Positions 8,734-16,662 of a DNA stretch of 27,699 nt are shown one piece after another. This DNA is from M3007 sp038246345 (GTDB taxonomy: Bacteria; Bacteroidota; Bacteroidia; Chitinophagales; Saprospiraceae): positions 1-27,699 of the forward strand of contig JBBRWA010000037.1 of NCBI GenBank assembly GCA_038246345.1. Reading direction: 5' to 3'. Position 1 is the stretch's first letter; the number at the start of each line of letters is the position of its first letter. The notes beneath the pieces are model-generated. The model saw nothing but the letters and a program-made list of their open reading frames with translations, was not told the DNA's origin and did no database searches. Both the position numbers and the translations under genes were made by a program.

Positions 8734-8743
8734 GTTATGCGAC

Positions 8744-11700
8744 CTAGAGCCGCTCAAAATCCTTAAACAGCGAATACTTCACCTCCTCCACCTTCGCCCG
8801 GTACGCCACCCACTGCTTTTCAAAGAGTGCATTCACCGTTTCAATCAAACTTTCTGCGTCACTTTTCGCGGTAGCAATGGCCACTTTGGTCGTGCTGTTT
8901 GGTTCTCCGGTATTGCCATTGATATACCCAAATGCCTTCCAAAACGTGGCATTCATGTTATCGGGGTCGCGCTTAATACCTTTTTCTTCTTTGTGTTGGA
9001 AGAATTTTTCCTTGAGCACACTGATGGAGTCTTTGATAGCAGTACCAAGCTTGTTTACTTCTTTTTTGGTGCTGTCTGGCACATTGACAAACTGCCCTTC
9101 CACCATTCCAATGGTTTTTTCCGCTTCTTTTAAGCGGTCATACGCTTTCACTACGCGTTCTACTGTTTTGTATAAATCACGGGTGGCTGCAGCTTGTGCG
9201 GCTTTGTCCGCCGCGGATATGGTCAAGCGTGGGTCATCCATGACCTTGACCATAACGGAATCCGTCCAACTCATGTATTTTACTTTGACCCAATAGTCAC
9301 CAGCAGGCACTTTGGGTCCGCCGCCTGGCTCCTGCTGATCGGGAGAAGGCTCGTTTTTTGAAGGAAAACGCACACCTTTGGTATCCATGCCCCAATAAAT
9401 ATTCGAGGTGAAGGCTGAATCCAGCTCCGTTTTAAAGCTCCGCAAAGTATCGCCCTGCATGGAAAGGATGACCACTGCTGCTTTTTCTTTTTTCTTGTCA
9501 GCGCCACCTTTGCCCTTGCCTTCCTTGCCCTTTGCATCCTTGTTCTTATCATCCTTTGCCTCTTGTCCTTTGCCTTTTGCCTCTTGCCCCTTTCCCTCTT
9601 GCCCTTTGTCTTTTGCTTCTTTCTCTTTGTCCTTTGCCTCTTGCCCCTTGCCCTTTGCATCCGCGTTCTTATCATCCTTTGCCTGTTGTCCTTTGCCTTT
9701 CACCTCCTTCTCATCTTCGCTCTTTTCAACTTTTGCCTCTTGCTCCTTTGCATCTTGCCCCTTGCCCTTTGCCTCTTCCTTTTTCAACCCAGGCTTCACC
9801 CAAACCGGAATCCGCACCGCAGTCCCCTTGTTATCACCTTGATACACAGCATCAACGGCAAAGCGAGGGCCGTCAAAAGAACGGAACTCTGCTTGAATAC
9901 CTGCCTGCGCAGCAAAAAGTTTGAACGGCTGATCCAGCATGGAAGCGCCATTCCGCGCCAATTCCCGAAGGGGCGACAGGTTGTCCAAAATCCAAATCGC
10001 ACGACCAAAAGTACCCAGCACCAAATCGCCGTCGCGCTGCTGAATTTTCATATCGTACACAGGCACGGAGGGGAATGTTTCTCCGGGCCATTTTACCCAG
10101 TTTTCCCCGTAATTGATGGAAACATACAGTCCTTGATCGGTGCCGAGGAACAACAGCGACGGAACTTCTGTGTCTTGCACCATCGAAAGGCAGAAATTGC
10201 CACCGTTGGCGCCATTCGCGACGGGCATATTTTTAGGCGAAGCCAGGCGCTTCCAGCTTTTTCCGTAATCGGTGGTATGGTAGAAATAAGGCAAAAAGTC
10301 GTTTTGCCGATAATTATTGACCACCACAAAAGCCTCTCCAGCGTTTTTTATAGAGCTTTCAATCACGGGTACCCAGGCAGCTTTTGGCACATCTGGCAAC
10401 TTATTGCCAACGTTTTCCCAGGTTTTACCGCCATCGCGGGTAAGCTGCACGTTTCCATCGTCGGTACCCGCCCAAATCACGCCCTTCTCCACAGAAGATG
10501 GGCTAATGGCAATAACCGTGCAATGGTTCTCGGCATTGGTCGCATCGAAAGTGAGGCCGCCAGAAATGTCCTGGTGCAGTTTTGAGGTGTCGTTGGTAGA
10601 TAAATCCGGGCTGATAATTTGCCATGTTTGACCCAAATCCGTGGAATGGTGCACAAATTGGGAGCCGAAGTATATGCCATGTGTATTGAAAGGGTCTTGG
10701 ACCAGCGGTGCGTTCCAGTTGAAACGCACATCTGTTTTACCATCCGGGTGCAGGGGTTTGATGTAGCGGCTGTCGCCCGTTTTACGGTCGATATAGCTCA
10801 ACTCTCCGCCTTGGGATTCTGAAAAAACATAGCGGGCATCATCCTTGCGCGGCATGGTTTCAAAGCCATCACCGAAATTCACTTCCTGCCAATCGGAGTT
10901 GCGAATACCACCCGATTTCCAAACAGATGATGGGCCAGCCCAGGAGCCGTTGTCCTGCAAGCCGCCATAGACATTGTAAGGCCACTCGTTGTCGGTTTCT
11001 ACGTGGTAAAACTGTCCGACGGGGATATTCTCTGCGTATCGCCAGGTCTTGCCGCGGTCGAGCGTAATGTTTAGGCCGCCGTCGTTGCCGTTGATGATAT
11101 AATTAGGGTTTTCGGGACTGATCCAGAAAGAATGGTGGTCGGGGTGGATGGTCCAGCCGGCAAATGATTCGAAGCTCTTGCCCCCGTCTTCACTTTTGGA
11201 GATGTAGGTAAAAATGGAATACACCCGGTTTTCGTTGCTGGGGTCAACATAAATTTCACCGTAATAAAACGGGCGGTCACCCATGCCTTTTGTCGCCATT
11301 TTTTGCCAGTTCCGGCCGCCGTCAGTGCTTTTGTACAGGGCGTTTTCTTTGGCTTCCACCAGTGCATACACGATGTCGGGGTTGCTTTTGGCAACAGCCA
11401 GCCCAACGCGACCGAGGTCGCCTTCCGGCAGGCCATCTTTGTCGGTCCGTTTTTCCCAGGTTTCACCAGCATCATAGCTGACGTACAGGCCAGAGCCTTT
11501 GCCGCCTGATTTGAAAAACCAGGGCCAGCGCCGGTATTCCCACATAGCTGCAAAGAGTTTGTTGGGGTTTTGAGGGTCGGCGACCAATTCCGCGCAGCCC
11601 GTTAAATCGTTGACATACAGGGCTCTTTTCCATGTTTTGCCGCCGTCGATGGTTTTGAAAACACCGCGTTCTTCCGTTGGGCCGTTGGTTGAACCCAATG

Positions 11701-12184
11701 ATGCGACGAAAACAATATCAGGGTTGTCGCGGTGCAAAATAATGCGGTGAATGGTGCGGGTATTGGGCAGGCCCATGAACACCCAGTCCTTGCCGCCATT
11801 GATGGTTTTAAAGATACCCACGCCAAAATTCTGGGAATTGCGGGGGTTTCCCTCGCCGGTTCCCACCCAAATTTCGTCGGGGTTGCGCGGGTTAACCGCA
11901 ATAGAACCAATGCTTTGTGTGGGGGCTTTGTCAAAAATTGGTTGCCAGTTGGTGCCGCCGCTTGTGCTGCGCCAAACACCGCCAGATGCGGCGCCAGCGT
12001 AGATAACTTCCGGATGCGTTGGATCAACCGCAATGGCGGTAATACGGCCCGACATGGCGCCCGGGCCAATGCTTCGGATATTGATGGTTTTTAATACCTC
12101 GTCCGTAAACGCGGGCTTTTCTTTTTGGGCAAATAAGCTGCTGGTACAGGCAAAAAACAAGAGTAGTAGGGAGAATTGTTTCAT
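8744..12184 (-). CDS. Large secreted Asp-box (BNR/sortilin-like) beta-propeller protein
   Basis: A 1146-residue exported protein with a signal peptide (residues 1-20, ending SLFAQ). It carries about eleven Asp-box-type motifs (S/T-x-D-x-G-x-T-W), for example FKTIDGGKTW, YKSTDGGRNW, QLTRDGGKTW and YHTTDYGKSW. The opening RSIGPGAMSGRITAIAVDP is typical of the glycosyl-hydrolase/VPS10-like propeller family of Bacteroidota. These propellers often bind glycans or proteins. The name sialidase is not justified, since I see no arginine triad. Residues about 799-898 are a Lys/Gly/Gln/Glu/Ala repeat insert. After it comes a domain with MSWTDSVMVKVMDDPRL and a helical C-terminus (about 990-1146) usual for the family. 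No T9SS sorting domain is visible at the end. Confidence 0.88.
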   Translation of the reverse strand: MKQFSLLLLFFACTSSLFAQKEKPAFTDEVLKTINIRSIGPGAMSGRITAIAVDPTHPEVIYAGAASGGVWRSTSGGTNWQPIFDKAPTQSIGSIAVNPRNPDEIWVGTGEGNPRNSQNFGVGIFKTINGGKDWVFMGLPNTRTIHRIILHRDNPDIVFVASLGSTNGPTEERGVFKTIDGGKTWKRALYVNDLTGCAELVADPQNPNKLFAAMWEYRRWPWFFKSGGKGSGLYVSYDAGETWEKRTDKDGLPEGDLGRVGLAVAKSNPDIVYALVEAKENALYKSTDGGRNWQKMATKGMGDRPFYYGEIYVDPSNENRVYSIFTYISKSEDGGKSFESFAGWTIHPDHHSFWISPENPNYIINGNDGGLNITLDRGKTWRYAENIPVGQFYHVETDNEWPYNVYGGLQDNGSWAGPSSVWKSGGIRNSDWQEVNFGDGFETMPRKDDARYVFSESQGGELSYIDRKTGDSRYIKPLHPDGKTDVRFNWNAPLVQDPFNTHGIYFGSQFVHHSTDLGQTWQIISPDLSTNDTSKLHQDISGGLTFDATNAENHCTVIAISPSSVEKGVIWAGTDDGNVQLTRDGGKTWENVGNKLPDVPKAAWVPVIESSIKNAGEAFVVVNNYRQNDFLPYFYHTTDYGKSWKRLASPKNMPVANGANGGNFCLSMVQDTEVPSLLFLGTDQGLYVSINYGENWVKWPGETFPSVPVYDMKIQQRDGDLVLGTFGRAIWILDNLSPLRELARNGASMLDQPFKLFAAQAGIQAEFRSFDGPRFAVDAVYQGDNKGTAVRIPVWVKPGLKKEEAKGKGQDAKEQEAKVEKSEDEKEVKGKGQQAKDDKNADAKGKGQEAKDKEKEAKDKGQEGKGQEAKGKGQEAKDDKNKDAKGKEGKGKGGADKKKEKAAVVILSMQGDTLRSFKTELDSAFTSNIYWGMDTKGVRFPSKNEPSPDQQEPGGGPKVPAGDYWVKVKYMSWTDSVMVKVMDDPRLTISAADKAAQAAATRDLYKTVERVVKAYDRLKEAEKTIGMVEGQFVNVPDSTKKEVNKLGTAIKDSISVLKEKFFQHKEEKGIKRDPDNMNATFWKAFGYINGNTGEPNSTTKVAIATAKSDAESLIETVNALFEKQWVAYRAKVEEVKYSLFKDFERL
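9490..9790. repeat. Coding tandem repeat (KGQEAK-type low-complexity tract)
   Basis: Within the Asp-box gene this stretch is almost pure pyrimidine-rich repeats on the plus strand. It encodes variants of AKGKGQEAKD. One segment starting TTCTTATCATCCTTTGCC occurs at 9543 and again at 9666, an offset of 123 bp or 41 codons. It keeps the reading frame throughout. Confidence 0.85.
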
Positions 12185-12344
12185 TAAATTGAATTGTTTA
12201 GTGGTTGCAAAACTCAGAAAATGAAAGGAAAATCCAGCATAGAAGCAAATTTTTCGATGAAATGCATTGGATTAGATTCCAATGAAAAGGCTGAATCCTA
12301 ATGTTCGGCTCGATTTCTCCAGAACTCGTCGTTATTTTGCGGCT

Positions 12345-12887
12345 ATGGCATCCATATTCGGTCATGTAGCAGCCTCCACCGCCCTCGGCTATTCTTTTTT
12401 CCCAAAACAAATCCGCCGCACTACCCTACTGTTGGCGGGTTTCTGCGCCTTTGCACCAGATCTCGACGTGCTGGCCTTCCGTTACGGCATTCCTTATGAA
12501 AGCCAATGGGGGCATCGGGGATGGACGCACTCCATTGTTTTTGCGATTGTATTTGGAGCGCTTATGTATTTGTTGCTCAAGCTGTTAAGTCCAAAAAATA
12601 CGGTGAATTACAAAGCCGGGATTTGGCTCATACTCAGCACGCTCTCCCACCCTTTACTCGACATGATGACCAATGGCGGTCGCGGCTGCGCATTGTGGTG
12701 GCCCTTCAGTACGGAGCGTATATTCTTTCCATTTCGGCCAATATTGGTATCTCCAATGAGTATTGGCGGGTTCATAGGAGAATGGGGGATGCGTGTGCTG
12801 ATGAGTGAACTGTTCTGGATTGGGGTGCCGGCGGTAGTGATGGTGTTGGTATGTAGAAGCCGATTCGACAGAACTACTTCGGAATAG
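12345..12887 (+). CDS. YdjM/DUF457-like metal-dependent hydrolase family membrane protein
   Basis: A 180-residue inner-membrane protein of the LexA-regulated YdjM/metal-dependent hydrolase family. The ATG at 12345 gives the family-typical opening MASIFGHVAAS. An upstream ATG at 12282 would add 21 Arg-rich residues without similarity, so I rejected it. Conserved polar residues sit at membrane edges: His7, Asp39 and Asp41 in APDLD, His57 and His62 in GHRGWTHS, and His102 and Asp106 in SHPLLDMMTNGG. About four hydrophobic helices are present. In the family these His/Asp residues are thought to bind a metal, but the substrate is not established. It is divergent from the Asp-box gene across 160 bp and upstream of aspartate kinase, with 140 bp between them. 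Confidence 0.88.
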   Translation: MASIFGHVAASTALGYSFFPKQIRRTTLLLAGFCAFAPDLDVLAFRYGIPYESQWGHRGWTHSIVFAIVFGALMYLLLKLLSPKNTVNYKAGIWLILSTLSHPLLDMMTNGGRGCALWWPFSTERIFFPFRPILVSPMSIGGFIGEWGMRVLMSELFWIGVPAVVMVLVCRSRFDRTTSE

Positions 12888-12984
12888 GGCTTTAATTGAT
12901 TGACGACTGGCGCGTACCTGATTGCCGATTGCTACAGTAACATCCTTCCTTGGTCTTTGACTCCATTATTTAAAATCAACCGCG

Positions 12985-12992
12985 TACTTTTG
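12985..12992 (+). promoter_or_regulatory. Putative -7 promoter element of aspartate kinase
   Basis: TACTTTTG matches TAnnTTTG exactly, 35 nt before the aspartate kinase ATG. A TTTGA at 12956-12960 lies about 25 nt upstream, somewhat farther than the usual -33 spacing. Confidence 0.55.
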
Positions 12993-13027
12993 CGCCCTTA
13001 AAATCAAAAATCGACGTAAAACGAACG

Positions 13028-14335
13028 ATGAAAGTATTCAAATTTGGAGGGGCAAGCCTCAAAGACGCGGAGAATATCAAGAATGTAGCCAGTATTCTGC
13101 AGCGCTATCAAAATGATTCTCTGGTTATTATTGTATCCGCAACGGGCAAAACGACCAATGCCCTGGAAGCCGTAATAGACGCGCACGCCAAACAAACGGG
13201 TGAAGCTCAAAACCTGTACAATGGCTTTAAGGAAACACATTATGCCATTATGCGCGACCTGTTTGATGCCGATGACAAGGTATTTGCAGAAGTAAATGAC
13301 ACTTTGGTCGAAGGTGAATGGGTACTGGAAGAAGCGCCGGCGGAGGATTATGATTATATGTACGATCAACTTGTGTGCATGGGCGAACTGGTTTCTTCTA
13401 AAATAGTCGGGGCGTACCTCAATAAAATTGGACTGCCAACGACCTGGCTCGATGCGCGGGATGTAATTGCCACCGACAATACCTTTCGGGAAGGTTGGGT
13501 GGTTTGGGACAAAACCAAGGCCAATGCTCAAAAAATTGTGCCGCCCATGCTTGAAAAAACAAAGTTTGCCATCACCCAGGGCTTTATCGGTAGCACCTCC
13601 GAAAATTTCACGACCACACTTGGCCGCGAGGGCTCCGACTACTCCGCTGCCATTTTCTCCCACTGTCTCGATGCGGAGAGCATGAGTATATGGAAAGATG
13701 TGCCAGGGGTTTTGAACGCCGATCCAAGGGTATTCGACAATACCATCAAATTGGACAGGCTGTCCTATAAAGAGGCTATTGAAATGACCTACTACGGGGC
13801 GCAGGTAATTCACCCGAAAACAATCAAACCGCTGCAGAATAAGAACATTCCGATGTTTGTCAAGTCTTTTCTTGACCCAACTGCACCGGGCACGGAGATC
13901 AGCAGCGACGTGGACGACTTGTATCCGCCCATCATTGTTTTGGAAAAAAATCAGGCGTTGATGCACATCAGCACTTTAGATTACTCCTTTGTTGCCGAAC
14001 ACCACATGGCAAGGCTGTTTAAAAAAGCTGCCGACCTGCGGATTTTTGTCAACATGATGCAGAACACTGCCGTCAGTTTCACGATTTGTGTGCCAAATGT
14101 CCCCGATCGAATCGAAACCTTTATTGATGGCATTTCGGACGAATTCAAGGTGAAAGTTGAAACCGGGTTGGAACTCATCACCATCCGCCATTACACGGAG
14201 GAAACGATTGCAAGCTTGAAAAAGAACAAAATCGTGCTGTTTGAGGAACGTATCCGAAACATGCTCCACATGGTGGTGAAAAACATCCCGCTCATTGAAA
14301 GGAAAGCAGTAGAGGTTGCTGGTTCAAAAGCCTGA
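13028..14335 (+). CDS. lysC: Aspartate kinase
   Basis: Cytoplasmic kinase that phosphorylates aspartate, the first committed step to lysine, threonine, methionine and diaminopimelate. The 435-residue chain begins with the amino-acid kinase motif KFGGAS (residues 5-10). It has the nucleotide and substrate loop TTTLGREGSDYSAA near residues 194-208, followed by WKDVPGVLNADPRV. The C-terminal third (about 300-435) contains the paired ACT regulatory domains, through which family members sense lysine or threonine. The length fits a monofunctional kinase, and no homoserine dehydrogenase domain follows. An alternative symbol such as thrA or metL would not fit. A glycosyltransferase gene follows 40 bp later with no terminator between them. 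Confidence 0.95.
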   Translation: MKVFKFGGASLKDAENIKNVASILQRYQNDSLVIIVSATGKTTNALEAVIDAHAKQTGEAQNLYNGFKETHYAIMRDLFDADDKVFAEVNDTLVEGEWVLEEAPAEDYDYMYDQLVCMGELVSSKIVGAYLNKIGLPTTWLDARDVIATDNTFREGWVVWDKTKANAQKIVPPMLEKTKFAITQGFIGSTSENFTTTLGREGSDYSAAIFSHCLDAESMSIWKDVPGVLNADPRVFDNTIKLDRLSYKEAIEMTYYGAQVIHPKTIKPLQNKNIPMFVKSFLDPTAPGTEISSDVDDLYPPIIVLEKNQALMHISTLDYSFVAEHHMARLFKKAADLRIFVNMMQNTAVSFTICVPNVPDRIETFIDGISDEFKVKVETGLELITIRHYTEETIASLKKNKIVLFEERIRNMLHMVVKNIPLIERKAVEVAGSKA

Positions 14336-14375
14336 CCTGAAAACTATTCCGACACACTTGCTGTTTCCCTGATCT

Positions 14376-16064
14376 ATGCGGCGCGATTACATCCTCCTTA
14401 CTGGTCTGGCTTTGCTGTTTTTTATTCCATTCCTGGGTGCCGTTCACCTGTTTGATTGGGATGAAATAAACTTTGCCGAGAGTGCCCGGGAAATGCTCCT
14501 GACAGGCGACTGGATGCGGCCGCAGATTGACTTTGAGCCGTTTTGGGAAAAACCTCCCTTGTTTTTTTGGATGCAGGCTACGAGCATGAAGGCGTTTGGC
14601 ATCAACGAGTTTGCAGCGAGGCTTCCAAATGTTATTTGCGGTTGGGCTACGATGCTCATGGTGTACCATATTGGCAGGAAATTGCACGACCGCCTGTTGG
14701 GTTGGTTGTGGGCATTGGCCTGGTTGGGCAGTGTTTTACCACATTTATACTTTCAAAGCGGCATTATTGATCCTTGGTTCAATTTCTTTACTTTTCTCGG
14801 ATTGTACGGTTTTATTGAGTTCCGCTGGCGCTTTTTTTCGCACAACTCAAGCATGTCCCTTTGGCTACGGTATCGGCATTTGATAATGGGTGGCACAATT
14901 TTGGGCCTGGCGATATTGACAAAAGGTCCAACGGCCTATTTAGTGGTGGCATTGGTCATTGTTCTGTATTGGGCCAAATACCGTTTTAATGGCCGTGGCT
15001 TTTTCAAGCACTTCAGCTTGTTTTCCGTCCATGCAATGCTTGCTGCATTGGTGTGGTTTGGCGTTGAAATTGCCTTGAATGGCACTTGGTTTACCCAGGA
15101 ATTCCTGGCGTACCAAGTCCGGTTGTTTAGCACTCCCGACAGTGGGCATGGAGGTTTTACGGGGTATCATTTTGTGGTGCTGTTGATCGGCTGCTTCCCC
15201 ATTTCAGTGTTTGCACTGGCCAATCTTTGGGGTGACCAACAAGGAGAGAACGAGATGATGGAAAGTGACACGCTGACGGCATGCAAACAAAGTGATTTCG
15301 GAACCTGGATGCAGTTGCTTTTCTGGGTGGTCCTCATATTATTTACGGTGGTGCGCACCAAAATTCTGCATTATTCCTCCTTGGCTTATTTCCCGCTCAC
15401 CTATTTAGGAGCGGTTACCATTTGGCGTGCCATTCGTTGGGGCGTATTTCCCCGCATCATTGGTTATGTGCTGCCCATCATCGGCATATTGCTTGGCGGC
15501 GCTGTGGCCATATTGCCATGGTTGGGTCAAAACCTTGACATCATTAAGCCGCTGTTCCAAAAAGATGCCTTTGCCCTGGCCAATTTAGATGCCGATGTGC
15601 ATTGGCAATTGTGGCAAGGGATACCAGGCCTGATTCTAATGGCTGCCAGCGTGGCAGGAACCTATTTCTGGTTTAAAAAACAAGGCTGGAAATCAGCACA
15701 GGTCATGCTGGGTGGTGGCGCTATTTTTACAGCCCTTACCCTCGTTTTCATCGTACCCAACATTGAAGGTTACAGTCAGCGAGCCGCCATTGAATACTAT
15801 GAAAGCAAGTGTGGGAAAGATTGCTTTGTGCAACCTGTAGGTTTTAAAAGTTATGCCCACCTTTTTTACACCTGTAAACAATATCCCGGAGACAACAAAA
15901 CGCTTGATGATTATGCCACCATGGCTTTCGGCAAGCCCGGAAAGGATGCCTGCTTCGTCGCAAAAATCAACAATTTGGGCGACTTACCCAATCTTCCAGG
16001 TTGCCACGAGGTGTACCGGAAGAATGGATTCGTGTTTTTCGAAAAACCATTGGTGCCACAATGA
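14376..16064 (+). CDS. GT39/ArnT-like membrane glycosyltransferase
   Basis: A 562-residue GT-C fold transferase that should move a sugar from a polyprenyl-phosphate donor on the outer face of the inner membrane. About eleven to twelve hydrophobic segments are visible. The first extracytoplasmic loop carries FDWDEINFAESAREM (residues 26-40), including the Asp29-Glu30 pair typical of PMT/ArnT enzymes. EKPPLFFWMQA and the conserved AARLPNV follow shortly after. The segment TKGPTAYLVVAL near residue 190 is also characteristic of ArnT-like members. The C-terminal 100 residues form a soluble domain with several Cys. The acceptor (lipid A, glycan or protein) cannot be told from sequence. It is likely co-transcribed with aspartate kinase. 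The 161 bp to groES hold no gene. Confidence 0.9.
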   Translation: MRRDYILLTGLALLFFIPFLGAVHLFDWDEINFAESAREMLLTGDWMRPQIDFEPFWEKPPLFFWMQATSMKAFGINEFAARLPNVICGWATMLMVYHIGRKLHDRLLGWLWALAWLGSVLPHLYFQSGIIDPWFNFFTFLGLYGFIEFRWRFFSHNSSMSLWLRYRHLIMGGTILGLAILTKGPTAYLVVALVIVLYWAKYRFNGRGFFKHFSLFSVHAMLAALVWFGVEIALNGTWFTQEFLAYQVRLFSTPDSGHGGFTGYHFVVLLIGCFPISVFALANLWGDQQGENEMMESDTLTACKQSDFGTWMQLLFWVVLILFTVVRTKILHYSSLAYFPLTYLGAVTIWRAIRWGVFPRIIGYVLPIIGILLGGAVAILPWLGQNLDIIKPLFQKDAFALANLDADVHWQLWQGIPGLILMAASVAGTYFWFKKQGWKSAQVMLGGGAIFTALTLVFIVPNIEGYSQRAAIEYYESKCGKDCFVQPVGFKSYAHLFYTCKQYPGDNKTLDDYATMAFGKPGKDACFVAKINNLGDLPNLPGCHEVYRKNGFVFFEKPLVPQ

Positions 16065-16225
16065 CGGACACAATAATACCCACCTGACAAAGAATGCCTC
16101 CAGTACTGAAAAAATGGCAGGAAATACTCCATAGCACGAAGTTTGATACACAGTACTTGGCCGTAGAATATTCTGTTTTGCGGCCTCGAAACTAGATTCA
16201 CCAAAACAATAAATAAATTCAACGT

Positions 16226-16498
16226 ATGAAACCAATCGCTGACCGTGTTATCGTAAAGCCAGCACCCGCCGATGAAAAGACCAAAGGCGGCATCATCATT
16301 CCAGATACTGCCAAGGAAAAGCCACAACGCGGCGAAGTCATCGCCGTAGGCCCGGGCAAAACTGGAAAAGACGCACATTCCATGACCGTTCAAGTAGGCG
16401 ACGTCGTCCTCTATGGCAAATACTCCGGACAAGAAGTAAGCTTGGAAGGAAACGACTACCTCATTATGCGTGAGGAGGAAATACTGGTTATCTTATAG
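16226..16498 (+). CDS. groS: Co-chaperonin GroES (Hsp10)
   Basis: A 90-residue lid of the GroEL chamber. It opens with MKPIADRVIVKP, has the mobile loop EKTKGGIIIPDTAKEKP (about residues 17-33), which binds GroEL through its hydrophobic III, then GEVIAVGPG and VLYGKYSGQEV. The length is typical. It is followed by groEL after 164 bp, a wide gap for this pair, filled by an inverted-repeat element that begins at the groES stop codon. I found no CIRCE (HrcA) operator upstream. No exact TAnnTTTG motif was found either, so the heat-shock promoter is not identified. Confidence 0.97.
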   Translation: MKPIADRVIVKPAPADEKTKGGIIIPDTAKEKPQRGEVIAVGPGKTGKDAHSMTVQVGDVVLYGKYSGQEVSLEGNDYLIMREEEILVIL

Positions 16499-16620
16499 GT
16501 TTCAGGTTTCAAGGGTTTCCGGTTTACGGTTTACGCGATCTGTGGTTGCCTTGAAACTCAATTTCAAAATTGACAACTAATCGTGTAAACCTGAAACCTT
16601 GAAACCTGAAACCCGAAACC
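16499..16620 (+). repeat. Inverted-repeat element B1 between groES and groEL
   Basis: The element starts directly after the groES TAG. A 64-bp palindromic core (16528-16591), opening GGTTTACGCGATCTGTGG and closing ATCGTGTAAACC, is flanked by short GGTTTCA-type units on the left and their complement (TGAAACC) on the right. The core aligns without gaps to 25582-25645 read on the opposite strand, with about nine mismatches of 64 by eye. As RNA it could fold into one long imperfect hairpin inside the groES-groEL transcript. Confidence 0.85.
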
Positions 16621-16662
16621 ATTTTAAAAATCACTCATTCATTAAATTCCAACCTAAAGTAT

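Noticed and set aside
9490..9790. CRISPR-like or minisatellite array
   Set aside because: Repeats are irregular, lack unique spacers and stay in frame inside the Asp-box gene, so they are coding low complexity.
13004..13966. Minus-strand open frame of 320 codons
   Set aside because: Antisense shadow of aspartate kinase, with no protein-like motifs.
16065..16225. CIRCE/HrcA operator upstream of groES
   Set aside because: No TTAGCACTC-N9-GAGTGCTAA or close variant was found, and no exact TAnnTTTG either.
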